The position numbers were made by a program, and so were the translations under genes. A model generated the notes under the pieces. It did not search any database. It had not been told where the DNA came from and saw only the letters and a program-made list of their open reading frames with translations. A DNA stretch of 64,000 nt from Myxococcales bacterium (GTDB taxonomy: Bacteria > Myxococcota_A > UBA9160 > UBA4427), in assembly GCA_012959805.1 (NCBI GenBank), contig DUCN01000057.1, positions 38,807 through 102,806 on the forward strand. The letters are read 5' to 3'. How positions within the stretch are numbered: position 1 is the first letter of the stretch; each line of letters begins with the position of its first letter. Of the stretch, positions 63,191 through 64,000 are shown one piece after another.

Positions 63191-63819
63191 TGAACGGCCT
63201 CCGATGTCGCATCGAGCAGCTGCTTGATCAGCGCATGAAGCGTCCGACGATGCCGCTGGATCGACGGACCCGACAACGTATCGAGTCCAAAGGCACCTTC
63301 GATGGCTGTCTGGCTCGCGACCCAGACCAGGGACGTGCTCGACAGGACGAGGGCAAACTCTGTGGCATCGATGGTTTTCGGGCCGTCGCTTCCCAGACGT
63401 TCCTCGATCGCAACCTGAATGGATGAGAGCAGCGTCTGGACGGATTTCACAACGCTTTCCGTAGCGATCGGATCCGCATCGATCATTTGGCGAAGTAGGA
63501 CCCGTGCCGCATTCGGTCGGGCGATCACGAAATCGATCCACGTGTCGGCGATGGCCTCGAGGCGATCACGAGGCTCAGATTCTGTCGCAACGACTCGACC
63601 GACGATGTCCTCGACGACATTCCGGATCGCCGCCGCATAGAGCGAGCGCTTCTCGGGAAAATGGTACAGGACGGACGGCCTACGAATCCCGACACGTCGA
63701 GCCACTTCGTCGATTCGTGCTCCTGCGTAGCCAGCCTCGCCAAAGACGTTGATGGCATGGCTCAGGATGTCCTGTCGCCGCTCTTCGCCTTGTGGGGTCG
63801 CTCTGGTTTCGGGAGTCAT
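63187..63819 (-). CDS. TetR/AcrR-family transcription regulator
   Basis: A 210-residue regulator. The TetR HTH is at residues 15-60: DILSHAINVFGEAGYAGARID and RVGIRRPSVLYHFPEKRSLY. The C-terminal helical ligand domain follows; there, WVASQTAIEGAF and ALIKQLLDA are typical of the family. It should control itself and the downstream exported protein in response to a small ligand, possibly a lipid; that is inference. The upstream region 63820-63948 is AT-rich near 63907-63928 and may hold its operator. Confidence 0.93.
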   Translation of the reverse strand: MTPETRATPQGEERRQDILSHAINVFGEAGYAGARIDEVARRVGIRRPSVLYHFPEKRSLYAAAIRNVVEDIVGRVVATESEPRDRLEAIADTWIDFVIARPNAARVLLRQMIDADPIATESVVKSVQTLLSSIQVAIEERLGSDGPKTIDATEFALVLSSTSLVWVASQTAIEGAFGLDTLSGPSIQRHRRTLHALIKQLLDATSEAVQ

Positions 63820-63948
63820 GGGAATGAGACTACCTACAAGTCAGTCAGGATGCAACGGCCGAGCGGTCGAGACTGGGGTTCTCGGGAATCGCCCCCATGT
63901 TCGTACTTAACATAATATATCTTATCGGTGGTGTAGATGTAGACGCAA

Positions 63949-64000
63949 TGTAGAAATGTCGGGTTTCTCACCATTAGAAATGTCGGTTTCCAGGCCCCAC
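63949..64000. repeat. Short direct repeat at window end, possible mobile-element terminus
   Basis: TAGAAATGTCGG is repeated at 63951-63962 and 63975-63986 and each copy is followed by GTTTC or TTTC. A TG begins the first copy (63949). Closely spaced direct repeats starting with TGT are seen at the ends of some insertion sequences (for example IS21-like). The element, if any, continues beyond the window; only 52 bases are visible. Confidence 0.35.

Overview
The window is a GC-rich bacterial chromosome segment from a Gram-negative organism. It carries LapA/LapB, five lipoprotein or secreted-envelope proteins, a periplasmic amidase and a soluble lytic transglycosylase. The gene set (rpsA-ihfB-lapA-lapB, mutS, amiC, glnD, xerD, scpA/scpB, queA/tgt) with PaaG-type CoA isomerases, SDR, MBL, DUF1254 and FYDLN proteins points to a deltaproteobacterial lineage, perhaps Myxococcota- or Binatota-like. 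That placement is inference; no rRNA or other decisive marker is present.

Region 1 (1-16.4 kb, all plus strand) is a dense housekeeping block. It runs from the tail of tyrA through rpsA, a terminator, an IHF/HU gene, lapA, lapB, mutS, amiC, glnD, xerD, a CCA/poly(A)-type nucleotidyltransferase, scpA, scpB and rluB. Many junctions overlap by a few bases, so translational coupling is likely throughout. Region 2 (16.4-27.3 kb) has a convergent DUF368 polyprenyl-phosphate carrier, a SRAP protein, a small membrane protein with a sodium/solute symporter, and a coupled run of prlC, an alkyltransferase-like protein, a 78-residue protein and an HD-type CCA enzyme. It ends with an MBL hydrolase and a stand-alone degenerate FtsH-M41-like protein with a strong terminator. 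Region 3 (27.3-35.2 kb) is the most unusual. It holds a NarL-type regulator, a multidomain membrane protein (J-like, TM, PEGA, DxDxSG), a divergent three-gene operon for an ExbB-like channel with a zinc ribbon plus two ExbD-like proteins, then a HelD-like helicase and yjbQ.

Region 4 (35.2-49 kb) is accessory and decaying. Intact hydrolases, an SDR, two CoA isomerases and a GST lie among at least five damaged genes: a HxlR regulator with an internal deletion, a frameshifted molybdopterin oxidoreductase, an amber-interrupted nucleotidyltransferase, a gutted P450 and a FkbM methyltransferase with two lesions. Region 5 (49-64 kb) returns to intact genes. These are a DUF1254 protein, an initiator tRNA, a DUF4124 protein, a lipoprotein/PilZ-regulator operon, a ROK kinase, a GHL10 lipoprotein-queA-tgt operon, slt, a histone-H1-like FYDLN protein and a TetR/secreted-protein pair. 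The last 52 bases hold a short direct repeat that may be the end of a mobile element.
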